Shown here: one piece after another, positions 1 to 7,679 of the stretch
Numbering within the stretch: position 1 is the first letter of the stretch
Layout of the letters: each line of letters begins with the position of its first letter
Assembly (NCBI RefSeq): GCF_009695655.1
Contig: NZ_VUNM01000024.1
Location: 1-41,440 of the forward strand
From: Sharpea porci
GTDB lineage: Bacteria; Bacillota_I; Bacilli_A; Erysipelotrichales; Coprobacillaceae
Direction of reading: 5' to 3'
Length of the DNA: 41,440 bases
Program-made: the position numbers and the translations under genes
The notes under the pieces: generated by a model
Databases searched by the model: none
What the model was told of the DNA's origin: nothing
What the model saw: the letters and a program-made list of their open reading frames with translations, nothing else

Positions 1-121
1 CCATATAGAATGGTGTTTTTTTATGCCTTAATATTGCAGAAATCCTCTGTCACTCATAGAATCGAGGGTAAAAAAAGAGATCTGCTTAGCAGACCTCAAT
101 ATATTTAGTTATTTCGGGACA
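1..121. repeat. Left copy of ~120-bp terminal inverted repeat
   Basis: Bases 1-121 match the reverse complement of the last ~121 bases (41320-41440) with about 12 mismatches and one indel by eye (~90% identity). The copy includes the last three codons and stop of the acetyltransferase gene, a leftward terminator hairpin, a spacer, and what looks like half of a second hairpin facing the other way: ATGGTG then seven T, with the opposite CCAT cut by the window edge. It therefore looks like a convergent double-terminator module. Whether it is dispersed elsewhere in the genome cannot be seen from here. Confidence 0.85.
71..97 (-). terminator. Rho-independent terminator of the acetyltransferase operon
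   Basis: Read on the minus strand, GAGGTCTGC, loop TAA, GCAGATCTC form a 9-bp stem with one G-U wobble, followed by a run of T. It lies just after the acetyltransferase stop codon and within the left terminal repeat. Confidence 0.9.
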
Positions 122-683
122 AACCCTTTTTTAATACCCTGCCCATCACATAACCAGTATCATCTTCACCTAGAATAGAAAAATCATGTTTCTTATAGAA
201 GTTAATGGCGCCCTTGTTTGTCTTGCTGACACCAAGCATCACTCCATCAACTTCATTCTTCAAATCATCAGCCATTGTCTCAATAAGCTGACTGCCTATA
301 CCTAATCCTGTATATCCATGCAAGCAGTCAATATGAAGATGGGCTGGATAGTCTTTTTGAAAGTGGTCATAGATGGCATATTCTCGTTGCATTCTTAATT
401 GATATTCCTGGCTGATGGCTGCAATCTTGGTCATATAGGGTTGCATATGTTTGATAAACAAATGATAATTTGGGGCATAAAGAACATAACCCACAACCTT
501 TCCTTCCACTTCAGCAACATAAGCTCTTTCCTTTTCAAGATAGGGTAGGCAATACATATATAATGTAAACTGACGGTGCTGTTCTTCTCTTCTTGCCCTT
601 TCGCTTGCCGTGGCAATGCAAATTGTTTTGATAGCTTCTAGATCTTCTTGGCGATATCTTCTAATGATGACATTTGTATTCAT
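105..683 (-). CDS. GNAT-family N-acetyltransferase
   Basis: This is a 192-residue protein of the Gcn5-related N-acetyltransferase fold; the substrate is not predictable. The N-terminal strand and helix (IIRRYRQEDLEAIKTIC), a central beta strand (KVVGYVLYAPN), the acetyl-CoA loop region (GYTGLGIGSQLIETM, around residues 123-137) and the C-terminal NKGAINFYKKHDF motif are all recognisable. The long insert between strands (HLFIKHMQPYM...) resembles acetyltransferase domains seen in bacterial O-GlcNAcase-like proteins, but that link is weak. AAGGAGG precedes the ATG at a good distance. The gene is 13 bp downstream of the glucosaminidase gene and is the last gene of that operon. Its final codons (RNN-stop) lie inside the terminal inverted repeat, so the C-terminus may have been set by the repeat. 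Confidence 0.85.
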   Translation of the reverse strand: MNTNVIIRRYRQEDLEAIKTICIATASERARREEQHRQFTLYMYCLPYLEKERAYVAEVEGKVVGYVLYAPNYHLFIKHMQPYMTKIAAISQEYQLRMQREYAIYDHFQKDYPAHLHIDCLHGYTGLGIGSQLIETMADDLKNEVDGVMLGVSKTNKGAINFYKKHDFSILGEDDTGYVMGRVLKKGLSRNN

Positions 684-696
684 GATATGTACCTCC

Positions 697-2184
697 TTAA
701 TGAATTAGATAATTCTTTTTGATTGTCCCACAATAACCATTCAATCCAGTAATCACAAAGCTTGCTTGTCCCCGCTGGTGTTGATGATTATAGCTGACAA
801 CATAATCAATACCTTCTTCTAACTGATAGCTGCCATCCGTGAGTTGAATATGTGGCTGGCCAATACCATCTTCTAATGCAACATCCTGCTTATAATCTAG
901 TGAAAGAGTAGAGAGAGGTCTATTCTTTTGAAGATTTGTATTGATATTTTGCAGTATATTCCCACGAAGAGGATAGTTTGTTTGTGTGGGCATGTTTTGA
1001 AAGATGGGGATTTCTAAATGACGTTCGATTAATAATGTATTGGTTTTAAGATAGCCCTTTACGATATGTTTGACTTCATCAACAGGAGCAAGAATATTCG
1101 TCATATAGCTATGCGTACCTAAATGCTTTGAATAAAGATCAAAGCGCTGTAAATAAAGGGAATCCTGTTTATTCTGGGTATAATGGTTAGCTAAGTAAGC
1201 CACACCTCCATCAATGGCCTTTTCACGATTATCCCAATTCATCTTGACCGCATAGTCAATGCCGTCCTGATAACCTGTATTAGCACCTATATTAAAGATA
1301 TTGTAATAGGTCTTCCCATTGACTTTTACACCTTGGGCGCCTTTAGAAGGTGTTGGTGATGTTCCACCTGCTTCCTGAATTGCCCGTGATAGGATATTGG
1401 AAAGTGAGACATTATATTTCTTAGCGACATTCACAAAAATCTCGGCATAGGACTGATGCGTACTTTCATCAATGCCATTCATATTTGTATCGCTTAATAT
1501 CTCTTTGGCAACACGAAGATCCTCTTGAGGATTATAAGACAGCTTTTCAAACATCAAAGCCTGACTCGCATTCAAATGAAGACGGGGATCAAGATAATAA
1601 CGCACAGTTCCAACACTTGCCCTGCGCCAGTTATTCCCCTCAACAACATCCTGTGAACGAACAAGAGCGGCCTGATTCGTAGGAATTAAGGCTTTGATAC
1701 TATAGGCTGAGGCAGCCTGATTGAAATCAAGCTGTGTTTTTATAGGACTATAGGTCCATGAAGGTGAGAGGGCATGAAGATAGCGTAAAGGCTGACGATA
1801 ACTTTCAGGAAATATAGATAGCTTTGTTTCAAATGATTCATCAAAATGATAACGTAAGACATCACTGGCATCTACATAGCCATAGGATGTATTGCCATCC
1901 ATATCATAACGTACACCAAGATAATTCTTATTGAAAGAACGTACTTCCTTAATAACAATTAATGGCGTTCCTCGTTCTAATTTATAGCGTGCCTGATGGC
2001 CAAGAGCATCATATAAATTCACACGGCCTGCTTTAGTCAGAACAATATAATGCGCTACCGACGTTTCTTCCTTTCTTAAGAAAAGATAGGCACCTGAAGC
2101 AATGATGGCGGCAAGAAAGGCAAGAAAAAATCTCTTTCTTACCTGCTTTCTTTTCTTACTGACTCTCTTTCTTCTCTTAGCCAC
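697..2184 (-). CDS. Membrane-anchored glucosaminidase (GH73/LytG-like peptidoglycan hydrolase)
   Basis: This 495-residue cell-wall hydrolase probably cleaves N-acetylglucosaminyl bonds in peptidoglycan. It begins with a very basic segment (MAKRRKRVSKKRKQVRKR) followed by one hydrophobic helix (FFLAFLAAIIASGAYLFL), giving a cytoplasmic N-terminus and extracytoplasmic body. An SH3-like region follows (about residues 45-115). The glucosaminidase domain lies around 250-390, with a likely catalytic Glu in SRAIQEAGG, the YYNIFNIGA motif and the DGVxYLAxHY-type region. The last ~90 residues are a beta-rich tail of unknown role. The start overlaps the upstream phosphatase gene by 8 bp, so the two are probably translationally coupled. 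Exact glycosidic specificity is not visible from sequence. Confidence 0.88.
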   Translation of the reverse strand: MAKRRKRVSKKRKQVRKRFFLAFLAAIIASGAYLFLRKEETSVAHYIVLTKAGRVNLYDALGHQARYKLERGTPLIVIKEVRSFNKNYLGVRYDMDGNTSYGYVDASDVLRYHFDESFETKLSIFPESYRQPLRYLHALSPSWTYSPIKTQLDFNQAASAYSIKALIPTNQAALVRSQDVVEGNNWRRASVGTVRYYLDPRLHLNASQALMFEKLSYNPQEDLRVAKEILSDTNMNGIDESTHQSYAEIFVNVAKKYNVSLSNILSRAIQEAGGTSPTPSKGAQGVKVNGKTYYNIFNIGANTGYQDGIDYAVKMNWDNREKAIDGGVAYLANHYTQNKQDSLYLQRFDLYSKHLGTHSYMTNILAPVDEVKHIVKGYLKTNTLLIERHLEIPIFQNMPTQTNYPLRGNILQNINTNLQKNRPLSTLSLDYKQDVALEDGIGQPHIQLTDGSYQLEEGIDYVVSYNHQHQRGQASFVITGLNGYCGTIKKNYLIH

Positions 2185-3292
2185 GAAGCACCTTCACCAC
2201 CTGACTCTTCACCCAGCCCACAGCACCTTTAAAGCTTACATAGCTATACTTGCCATATTGTCCAATGACCTTGACTTCACTACCTTTTTCAAGGGCAAGA
2301 AAACGGTCCGTATAGTCATCAAGACAATAGAGCTTTGAAGAACGAGTATAAAGAAATTCATTCTTAATCATCATCTCAACACCACTCTTGACATGGCGAC
2401 ACTTAGAAAACTCCTGTCCTTCTTCAAGCATGATGACTTCATAGTCAGGAAAACAAATCTTATGATAATCGTGGCTGCCTTCATGCACATCTTCTAGAAT
2501 CATACCAACTGGTAATGGTTGATAGGATTCTGTCGCATAGCTGATATGACCTTGATGACTTTCAATAATCAAGGCATTGAGCTGGGCAATCGGTTTAACT
2601 CCAATCCCGCCATCAATACAAATAATCCTTTTCTTCCAATCAAAGAGAATATCATTGTTGATATTTCTTGGATCATAATTACTTGTAGGAATATGTCCTA
2701 CAATAACTGTTTCATTATAAGGATGACCAATATCATCAAAGTGCTGCATTTCTAAATAGCCATGCAATGTCCCTTGTTTATAGTTAGGTTTGTTTTCTAA
2801 ACCGGCATGGACAAAAAGAAAATCATTGAATTTCAAGGTTGTAGGTAAATGCATCATAAACTGGAGATGAGGATGGAGAAAGCGTTCCATTTCCTGCTGC
2901 ATGGCAAGATTGCTGCAATGCCCATCACGATAATGCCCTTTGTCATAAAGCTGGCGGACAATCCCATTGGCTGAGACACGCTGTAAATAGTGAGGGATTT
3001 CATTCGCAAGTTCCGGTATGGTCATCATGGCACATAATGCCCACTCACAATTACCCGTCAGAATATAACACTTGGGATATCGTGAGAGCTGTTCAATGAA
3101 TTTGATGGTTTCAAGAACTTCATCACCCTTTTCTATATAATCACCAATAATGACTAAATAATCAAAATCAGGATCATACTTCACCTTTCTTAAAAGTGCT
3201 TTGAGATACTGCAAGTGACCATGAATATCAGAAATCGCAATCAAGCGATAATCCCCTTTCACTTTCTTTGTGATATGACGTGGTGCCAACAT
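2177..3292 (-). CDS. Calcineurin-like serine/threonine-type metallophosphatase with C-terminal SH3-like domain
   Basis: Residues 1-~240 carry the dinuclear-metal phosphoesterase signatures in order: ISDIHGH, GDYIEKGDEV, TGNCEWA (in place of the usual GNHE), FVHAGLEN and VGHIPTSNY. This matches the bacterial PPP-like phosphatase family, which acts on phosphoproteins or dinucleotides. The last ~70 residues (NEFLYTRSSKL...VGWVKSQVV) resemble a bacterial SH3 domain, an unusual partner for a protein without a signal peptide. I start it at the ATG 3290-3292, eight bases after GGAGG; a TTG lies one codon upstream. It is first in a three-gene operon with the glucosaminidase and acetyltransferase. A TATAAT box at 3315-3320 supports its own promoter. 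The substrate is unknown. Confidence 0.85.
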   Translation of the reverse strand: MLAPRHITKKVKGDYRLIAISDIHGHLQYLKALLRKVKYDPDFDYLVIIGDYIEKGDEVLETIKFIEQLSRYPKCYILTGNCEWALCAMMTIPELANEIPHYLQRVSANGIVRQLYDKGHYRDGHCSNLAMQQEMERFLHPHLQFMMHLPTTLKFNDFLFVHAGLENKPNYKQGTLHGYLEMQHFDDIGHPYNETVIVGHIPTSNYDPRNINNDILFDWKKRIICIDGGIGVKPIAQLNALIIESHQGHISYATESYQPLPVGMILEDVHEGSHDYHKICFPDYEVIMLEEGQEFSKCRHVKSGVEMMIKNEFLYTRSSKLYCLDDYTDRFLALEKGSEVKVIGQYGKYSYVSFKGAVGWVKSQVVKVLRG

Positions 3293-3314
3293 CAAACATC
3301 CCTCCTTCTAAAGC

Positions 3315-3341
3315 ATTATAGCTTATTATCTTCAAAAGAAA
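3315..3341 (-). promoter_or_regulatory. Putative promoter of the phosphatase-glucosaminidase-acetyltransferase operon
   Basis: A perfect TATAAT (plus-strand attata, 3315-3320) lies 22 bases before the start codon. The -35 region is poor (TTTCTT-like), so this call rests on the -10 box and on the terminator just upstream. Confidence 0.5.
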
Positions 3342-3360
3342 AACCAGGTTACTCCTGGTT
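3336..3360 (-). terminator. Terminator of the FCD GntR gene
   Basis: On the minus strand AACCAGG, loop AGTAA, CCTGGTT give a perfect 7-bp stem followed by TTTCTTTT. The gntR stop codon lies in the loop. Confidence 0.85.
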
Positions 3361-4029
3361 CTTACTCGCATAATATTTTCTTACAAGCATTTGTGTCTTG
3401 GTAATATGTTCTCGAATAGAATGCTTAGCACCATCAATGTCACCATCCATGATCTCTTCATAAATCTTACGATGTTCTTCTAGTGCTGAATCAAGACGTT
3501 TGACATTGGTCAAAGAATGTCTTGTCGTTACGGAGACATAGTAATGAATATCTTTCAGTAATTGTTCAAAATATGTTGATTGTGTGGCACGGTAGATTGT
3601 TTCATGATAGAGAATGTTGAGATCATTAACTTTATCTTTATCATGTTTGTTTGTATAGAATTCCATGAGTTCAAAGACTTCCTTGATCTTTGCGAGATGG
3701 ATATCATCCATACGTTCAATAGCCATACCTATCGCAAGAGACTCAAGCTCTTTTCTTATTTCAAACATGTCATCAATATCACGTGGTGAAAAACCTTTCA
3801 CAAAGACACCCTTATTAGGAATACTTTCAACAAGTCCTTCTAATTCCAATTGTTTGAGTGCTTCACGAATAGGTGTACGAGAGATATTTAATTCTCTGAC
3901 AAGTGCTAATTCATTGAGCTTTTGGCCCTTATCATATTCTTCATTTAAGATACGATCTCTTAATAATACAAATATCTGGCTCCCCAACGAACCATTCTTA
4001 GCTGGTTCAAATAAACTATGTGATGGCAT
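3349..4029 (-). CDS. GntR-family transcriptional regulator, FadR/FCD type
   Basis: A 226-residue DNA-binding repressor. Residues ~15-80 are the winged helix (LVRELNISRTPIREALKQLELEGLVESIPNKGVFV), a textbook GntR signature. The rest is an all-helical FCD ligand domain (FEIRKELESLAIGMAIE, with later His residues such as NILYHETIY and LEEHRKIYEEI that may bind a metal and a small carboxylate). I chose the ATG at 4027-4029, nine bases after AAAGGGG, rather than a TTG 27 bases upstream that would lie in the operator. Its own promoter holds the palindrome ATTGTATACAAT, also found in front of the aconitase-family and glutamine synthetase genes, so I infer autoregulation and a small carbon/nitrogen regulon. 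The ligand is unknown; an organic acid is typical for the family. Confidence 0.92.
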   Translation of the reverse strand: MPSHSLFEPAKNGSLGSQIFVLLRDRILNEEYDKGQKLNELALVRELNISRTPIREALKQLELEGLVESIPNKGVFVKGFSPRDIDDMFEIRKELESLAIGMAIERMDDIHLAKIKEVFELMEFYTNKHDKDKVNDLNILYHETIYRATQSTYFEQLLKDIHYYVSVTTRHSLTNVKRLDSALEEHRKIYEEIMDGDIDGAKHSIREHITKTQMLVRKYYASKNQE

Positions 4030-4045
4030 AAGAATCAACCCCTTT

Positions 4046-4085
4046 ATTGTATACAATTATATTGGAAAACGAAATGAATGCAAAC
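4046..4085 (-). promoter_or_regulatory. gntR promoter with palindromic operator ATTGTATACAAT
   Basis: The minus strand reads TTTGCA, 17 bp, TATAAT (plus 4056-4061), then the operator ATTGTATACAAT (4046-4057), a perfect 12-bp palindrome overlapping the last two bases of the -10 box. The same TATAATTGTATACAAT arrangement recurs exactly at the aconitase-family promoter (24546-24561). FadR-type regulators typically bind GT...AC palindromes, so autorepression is the simple reading. Confidence 0.8.
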
Positions 4086-4171
4086 ATTTCATATCAATAT
4101 TTAAAAATTTTCTCATGCCAAATAGAACTTCTCAAAAAAGGCCAACCTAATATCAACATTCTTTAACGTGC

Positions 4172-4205
4172 AAAAGCAGGTCTCTAAAATTATAGATAAC
4201 CTGCT
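4172..4205 (-). terminator. Weak terminator-like hairpin
   Basis: AGCAGGT (4175-4181) and ACCTGCT (4199-4205) form a 7-bp stem with a long 17-base loop and a short T run on the minus strand. It would end the small membrane-protein transcript. In the 4057-4436 stretch, which has no intact gene, this hairpin, the gntR promoter and the broken microgene are all that I can see. Confidence 0.4.
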
Positions 4206-4247
4206 ATCATTACAATTATATCAAATTTCCCATTTTCTGCTTATTTT

Positions 4248-4370
4248 CTATCGAAGATGAGGTAGATAGTGATGAATAATATTCGCTATCACAATAACCA
4301 ATAAAATCAATCCAACAATGACAATGCCATTGAATCAACAGAGATAACTTCTCAATTTCCTAGAGTTCAT
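4248..4370 (-). pseudogene. Small membrane peptide gene interrupted by an in-frame TGA
   Basis: After a perfect ribosome site (AGGAGG, three bases before the ATG at 4368-4370), the frame reads MNSRKLRSYLC, then a TGA codon at 4335-4337, then FNGIVIVGLILLVIVIAN and IIHHYLPHLR before a TAG. Without the TGA this would be a 40-residue peptide: a basic head, one strongly hydrophobic helix and a His-rich tail. A TGG to TGA change (Trp to stop) at the membrane border is the easiest explanation, as nothing else here suggests TGA is read as an amino acid. It lies 66 bp downstream of another small membrane-protein gene and is probably co-transcribed. I do not recognise the family. It could also be chance, since hydrophobic AT-rich frames are common. 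Confidence 0.45.
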
Positions 4371-4436
4371 AATCCTCCTAGCTCATACACCCAATAATGC
4401 AGGAATGATAACCCATTTGAATATTATCTTTGTTTT

Positions 4437-4748
4437 CTAGTGTCTTTTATTATAAATGCATTTCACAAGTAAAGCGCCTAGAAATACAGTGAAATATGGA
4501 ATCAACAACAAGATACCATAGAGTACTGTAAATAGAGAACCTCCCATATATGGATAAAGCGTAGTGATAAGATAACCGCCTCTTATCACTCCATAGATAA
4601 CACATATAATAATAAAATAGTTTACATATTTAGGAAACTTTATACATAAAATATATGTCACTATACATGCAATGATGATCCATGGGATTTGTTTAATGAA
4701 AAGATCAAGCATATTACCGGCAATCCACGATGCAATAAATTGAGTCAT
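4437..4748 (-). CDS. Small hydrophobic membrane protein, unknown function
   Basis: The product is about 103 residues with three or four hydrophobic segments (WIIIACIVTYILCI, YFIIICVIYGVI, LFTVLYGILLLIPYFTVFLGALLV) and a basic tail (KCIYNKRH). I do not recognise the family. I start it at the second ATG (4746-4748), which is seven bases after AAGG; an ATG two codons upstream is equally possible. A promoter-like sequence lies about 100 bp upstream, and a broken microgene follows. The window gives no function; a toxin-like or transport-accessory role would be a guess. Confidence 0.55.
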   Translation of the reverse strand: MTQFIASWIAGNMLDLFIKQIPWIIIACIVTYILCIKFPKYVNYFIIICVIYGVIRGGYLITTLYPYMGGSLFTVLYGILLLIPYFTVFLGALLVKCIYNKRH

Positions 4749-4856
4749 AATCATACCTTCCCTTCTATTCAGTTATATTTGATTTTATATAAACATAAGA
4801 ACCACATCCATCCTCTTATCAATCCCCTGTTGTATAAAAGATGCCTCTTCTACTAT

Positions 4857-4885
4857 TAATATAAAAAAAGAAAAAATAGTGTCAA
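4857..4885 (-). promoter_or_regulatory. Putative promoter of the small membrane-protein genes
   Basis: Minus strand TTGACA (plus tgtcaa 4880-4885) is followed after 16-18 bp by TATATT or TATTAA. It faces the small membrane-protein gene, leaving an untranslated leader of roughly 100 bases. Confidence 0.55.
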
Positions 4886-4935
4886 TATCAGCTAAAATTT
4901 TTCTAAATTTCTTCAGTATTATGACAATACAAGGC

Positions 4936-4963
4936 AAAAAGAGGAAGGATTTCTCCGTCCTCT
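4936..4963 (-). terminator. Terminator of the group B-type hydrogenase gene
   Basis: On the minus strand AGAGGA-C-GGA, loop GAAA, TCC-T-TCCTCT then a T run: a stem of nine pairs with one internal mismatch, just after the hydrogenase stop. Confidence 0.85.
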
Positions 4964-4980
4964 TCATTGATTATTTTATG

Positions 4981-6516
4981 TTATTCATCATCGACAACAT
5001 CATTGTTGTAGTTTTCAAGATCAGTAATAAGATTCTTATATACTGAATCGATGGATTCACTAAAGGCTGCATCCTTCATATTATTTTTGAGGGCACGACT
5101 AGATTTCATTGTATCCTGCAAAGTACCTGCACCACCAATACAGCCACCTGGACAAGCCATCCCTTCCAACAAGTAACCATCATATTTACCACGTGTCGCA
5201 TCACGCATCATACGTTTACATTCAGCCAAGCCTTCTGCTTTAACGACTTTCACTTCACGTTCTGGATCAAGATGCTTTACGGCATTGACAACAGCCTGGG
5301 CAACCCCACCGCTACCGGCAAAGCCACGACCATCGCTTGAGCCTTGGACAAGCTTGAAGCCATCTGGGATTTCATCAAAATCAACATCCTTTGCTTCAAA
5401 CATGCCAGCGACTTCTTCAAATGTCAATGTGAAGTCGACATATGATTTAATGGAATTGCGCGCTGCTTCTTTCTTTTTCGCTAAGCATGGACCAATGAAA
5501 CAGATCTTCGCATTAGGTTCATTCTGTTTTAAAAGACGCGCTGTTAAGACCATTGGTGTTAAGGCCATGGAAATGTTTTCGGCATAATCAGGGAAATCCT
5601 GTTTAGCCATCTTAGACCATGCTGGGCAACATGATGTGCCCATGAATTTAAGCTTTGATGGAACTTCATCAATGAAGTCCTGGGCTTCTTCGATTGTACA
5701 TAAGTCAGCACCCATCGCTACTTCAAGAACATCCGTAAAGCCTAAAGCCTGGAAAGCTCCACGCATTTTCTCCGGTGTTAAGTTTGGCCCAAACTGACCA
5801 GCAATTGCTGGTGCAACAATCGCATAGACATTCTCTTTATTTGTGATGGCTTTGATTGTTTGATAAATCTGTCCCTTGTCGACAATAGCCGCAAATGGAC
5901 AGCTTACTAAGCACATCCCACAAGCCACACATTTACTCTGATCAATATCAGCACGACCATATTCATCTTTGCCAATGGCATTGACACCACATGCGGCAAC
6001 ACATGGACGCTCCTGCTTGATGATGGCATTGTATGGACAAGCTTTCATACAAAGTCCACATTTAATACATTTAGACTGATCAATATAAGACTTGCCATCC
6101 ACCATCGAAATAGCCCCTTTAGGACAAACTTCCTGACAGGGATGTTCAAGACATCCCTGACAACAATCTGTGACAATGACACGTTTCTCTGGACATTTGT
6201 GACAGGCAAATTTAATGATATCAATAAGTGGTGGTTCATAGTATTTTTCATCAATCATACTTTCATCCACACCATCACTAATCGATTTATATTCACTAAT
6301 AGGACGTAGTGAGAGTCCCATCGCAACACGTAAACGTTCCGAAACAATCGCTCTTTCGACAAAGATACTATCACGATAGGTTTCTATTTCCCCGGGAATA
6401 ATCTTATAGGGAAGTTCTTCGAGCTTTTCAGGTCCGCCGCCTTCATAAGCTAAACGCGCTATTTCTGTAAAAATCATATGACGAATTTTGGATTTTGGGG
6501 TTGGTACACCTTTCAT
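4981..6516 (-). CDS. hydA: [FeFe] hydrogenase, group B type
   Basis: This 511-residue iron hydrogenase interconverts protons and H2, probably with ferredoxin. The N-terminal ~110 residues are cysteine-rich (FACHKC...DCCQGCLEHPCQEVC). Two [4Fe-4S] ferredoxin motifs follow (CIKCGLCMKACPYNA and CVACGMCLVSCPFAA). The H-cluster motifs are complete: TSCCPAW, GPCLAKK (L2) and EGMACPGGCIGGAG (L3). The GPCLAKK and GGAG variants and the N-terminal pattern are those of group B hydrogenases rather than the classical group A. I prefer the ATG at 6514-6516; a GTG two codons upstream is closer to GGAGG and is the alternative. It is separated from hydE by a terminator and has its own TATAAT, so it is independently transcribed just downstream of the maturation operon it probably depends on. 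Confidence 0.93.
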   Translation of the reverse strand: MKGVPTPKSKIRHMIFTEIARLAYEGGGPEKLEELPYKIIPGEIETYRDSIFVERAIVSERLRVAMGLSLRPISEYKSISDGVDESMIDEKYYEPPLIDIIKFACHKCPEKRVIVTDCCQGCLEHPCQEVCPKGAISMVDGKSYIDQSKCIKCGLCMKACPYNAIIKQERPCVAACGVNAIGKDEYGRADIDQSKCVACGMCLVSCPFAAIVDKGQIYQTIKAITNKENVYAIVAPAIAGQFGPNLTPEKMRGAFQALGFTDVLEVAMGADLCTIEEAQDFIDEVPSKLKFMGTSCCPAWSKMAKQDFPDYAENISMALTPMVLTARLLKQNEPNAKICFIGPCLAKKKEAARNSIKSYVDFTLTFEEVAGMFEAKDVDFDEIPDGFKLVQGSSDGRGFAGSGGVAQAVVNAVKHLDPEREVKVVKAEGLAECKRMMRDATRGKYDGYLLEGMACPGGCIGGAGTLQDTMKSSRALKNNMKDAAFSESIDSVYKNLITDLENYNNDVVDDE

Positions 6517-6564
6517 ACACACATTTCCTCCTCAATTTGTAACCCTTTTCTTTTAGTTAAAGAT

Positions 6565-6600
6565 ATTATAACACAAGTCATTCGTTTAGCACGTCCTAAT
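6565..6600 (-). promoter_or_regulatory. Putative promoter of the group B-type hydrogenase gene
   Basis: A perfect TATAAT (plus attata 6565-6570) lies about 50 bases before the start. Where a -35 box should be is TTAGGACGTGCTAA (plus 6586-6599), which resembles TTAGGCGTGTTAA at the same place before the nifH-like operon. A shared activator site is possible. Confidence 0.6.
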
Positions 6601-6616
6601 CTTGTGAATATCAAAA

Positions 6617-6638
6617 AAGAAGTGATCATTCACTTCTT
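6617..6638 (-). terminator. Terminator of the nif-like/hyp/hydFE operon
   Basis: AAGAAGTGA, loop ATGA, TCACTTCTT form a perfect 9-bp stem followed by TTTTTT on the minus strand, directly after the hydE stop. It separates the long operon from the downstream hydrogenase gene. Confidence 0.92.
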
Positions 6639-7679
6639 CTAACGATAATCTCCTCGTGCTTCAACAACTTCATAGCCCGTGCGTTTAATTCTTCTTTCCA
6701 TACAGGCATGACATTCAGCCGCTTCCTCACCTGTACAGATCTTGCCATCATAAAGCATATACTTGCTTCTGACACCACGTGGTGACAAATTAGGCATAAC
6801 AACATTAGCTCCGGCAAGAAGTCCCTTTTCTCTGCCTAGAGGATCAATTGTGCCAAGTGCTGTTGTTGCTGGAAGCAGGCAATGGGGTAGCATCAAGCGA
6901 ATGATGCCTAATAAATGCAAGGTATCTTCAAGTGTTCCTCGTGGTTCATCTTTAAATGGTGTATCGGCATGAGGAATAAAGGGACCAATCCCAACCATGT
7001 GGGGATTGAAGTCTTTCATATAGATAAGATCTTCAATAATATGATCATAAGTCTGTCCCGGTGTACCTACCATAATTCCACATCCCACCTGATAACCAAT
7101 ATCCTTTAAATCTTGCAGGCATTGTTTGCGATGGGCAATCGATAATTCTTTAGGATGAAGCTGACGATAGTGCTCAGGATTGCTTGTTTCCTGGCGTAAG
7201 AGATAACGTTCTGCCCCAGCTTCAAAGTATTTGCGGTAGGAGTCCTTCTCTTTTTCGCCAATTGAAAGCGTAATGGCCATATCGGGATGAAGAGCTTTGA
7301 TGGCTTTGACAATCTCACAAATCATCTCATCACTAAACCACATATCTTCGCCACTTTGTAGGACGACTGTACGAAAGCCTAGCTGATAGCCTTTCTCTGC
7401 ACAGGCAACAATATCACCTGGGGTCAAGCGATAACGTTCAGCCTTTAAGTTATCTTTGCGTATCCCACAATAGAAACAATTATTCTTGCAGTAATTGCTG
7501 AACTCAATCAGACCTCGCAAATAAACATCTTTGCCATAAACCTCTTCACGCACGGCACAGGCATTCTTATAAAGATAATCTTCATCTTCCTTCGTCAAAG
7601 AAGTTAATAATTGTTTGTAACCATCATGATCTAAGTGTTGGGATTGTCTTAAGAGATCAATAAGTTCTTTATTATTCAT
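6639..7679 (-). CDS. hydE: [FeFe] hydrogenase H-cluster radical SAM maturase HydE
   Basis: HydE is the radical-SAM enzyme that processes the iron-CO-CN-cysteine synthon on the way to the azadithiolate-bridged diiron unit. The radical-SAM cluster motif is C64-K-N-N-C68-F-Y-C71, inside EFSNYCKNNCFYCGIRKDN. Further family features are VVLQSGED, LRQETSNPEHYRQLHP, GIMVGTPGQT, GIGPFIPH and the C-terminal ANVVMPNLSP. With 346 residues it has HydE length; HydG and ThiH are longer and HydG has an extra C-terminal cluster domain, absent here. I start at the ATG 7677-7679, eight bases after AAGGA, overlapping hydF by 8 bp; a second ATG lies two codons upstream. It is the last gene of the 11-gene operon. 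BioB or PylB are the main alternatives, less likely given hydF next door. Confidence 0.95.
   Translation of the reverse strand: MNNKELIDLLRQSQHLDHDGYKQLLTSLTKEDEDYLYKNACAVREEVYGKDVYLRGLIEFSNYCKNNCFYCGIRKDNLKAERYRLTPGDIVACAEKGYQLGFRTVVLQSGEDMWFSDEMICEIVKAIKALHPDMAITLSIGEKEKDSYRKYFEAGAERYLLRQETSNPEHYRQLHPKELSIAHRKQCLQDLKDIGYQVGCGIMVGTPGQTYDHIIEDLIYMKDFNPHMVGIGPFIPHADTPFKDEPRGTLEDTLHLLGIIRLMLPHCLLPATTALGTIDPLGREKGLLAGANVVMPNLSPRGVRSKYMLYDGKICTGEEAAECHACMERRIKRTGYEVVEARGDYR

Noticed and set aside
3665-4150. 161-codon plus-strand frame opposite the FCD gntR gene
   Set aside because: Antisense to a clear winged-helix/FCD gene; the translation has no recognisable domain and covers the gntR promoter.
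4785-4967. 60-codon minus-strand frame before the small membrane-protein gene
   Set aside because: It begins inside the hydrogenase terminator, runs over a promoter-like sequence and has no ribosome site.
6639-7679. Possibility that the radical SAM gene is hydG rather than hydE
   Set aside because: Length 346 and lack of the C-terminal Fe-S domain of HydG; motifs and the hydF neighbour fit HydE.
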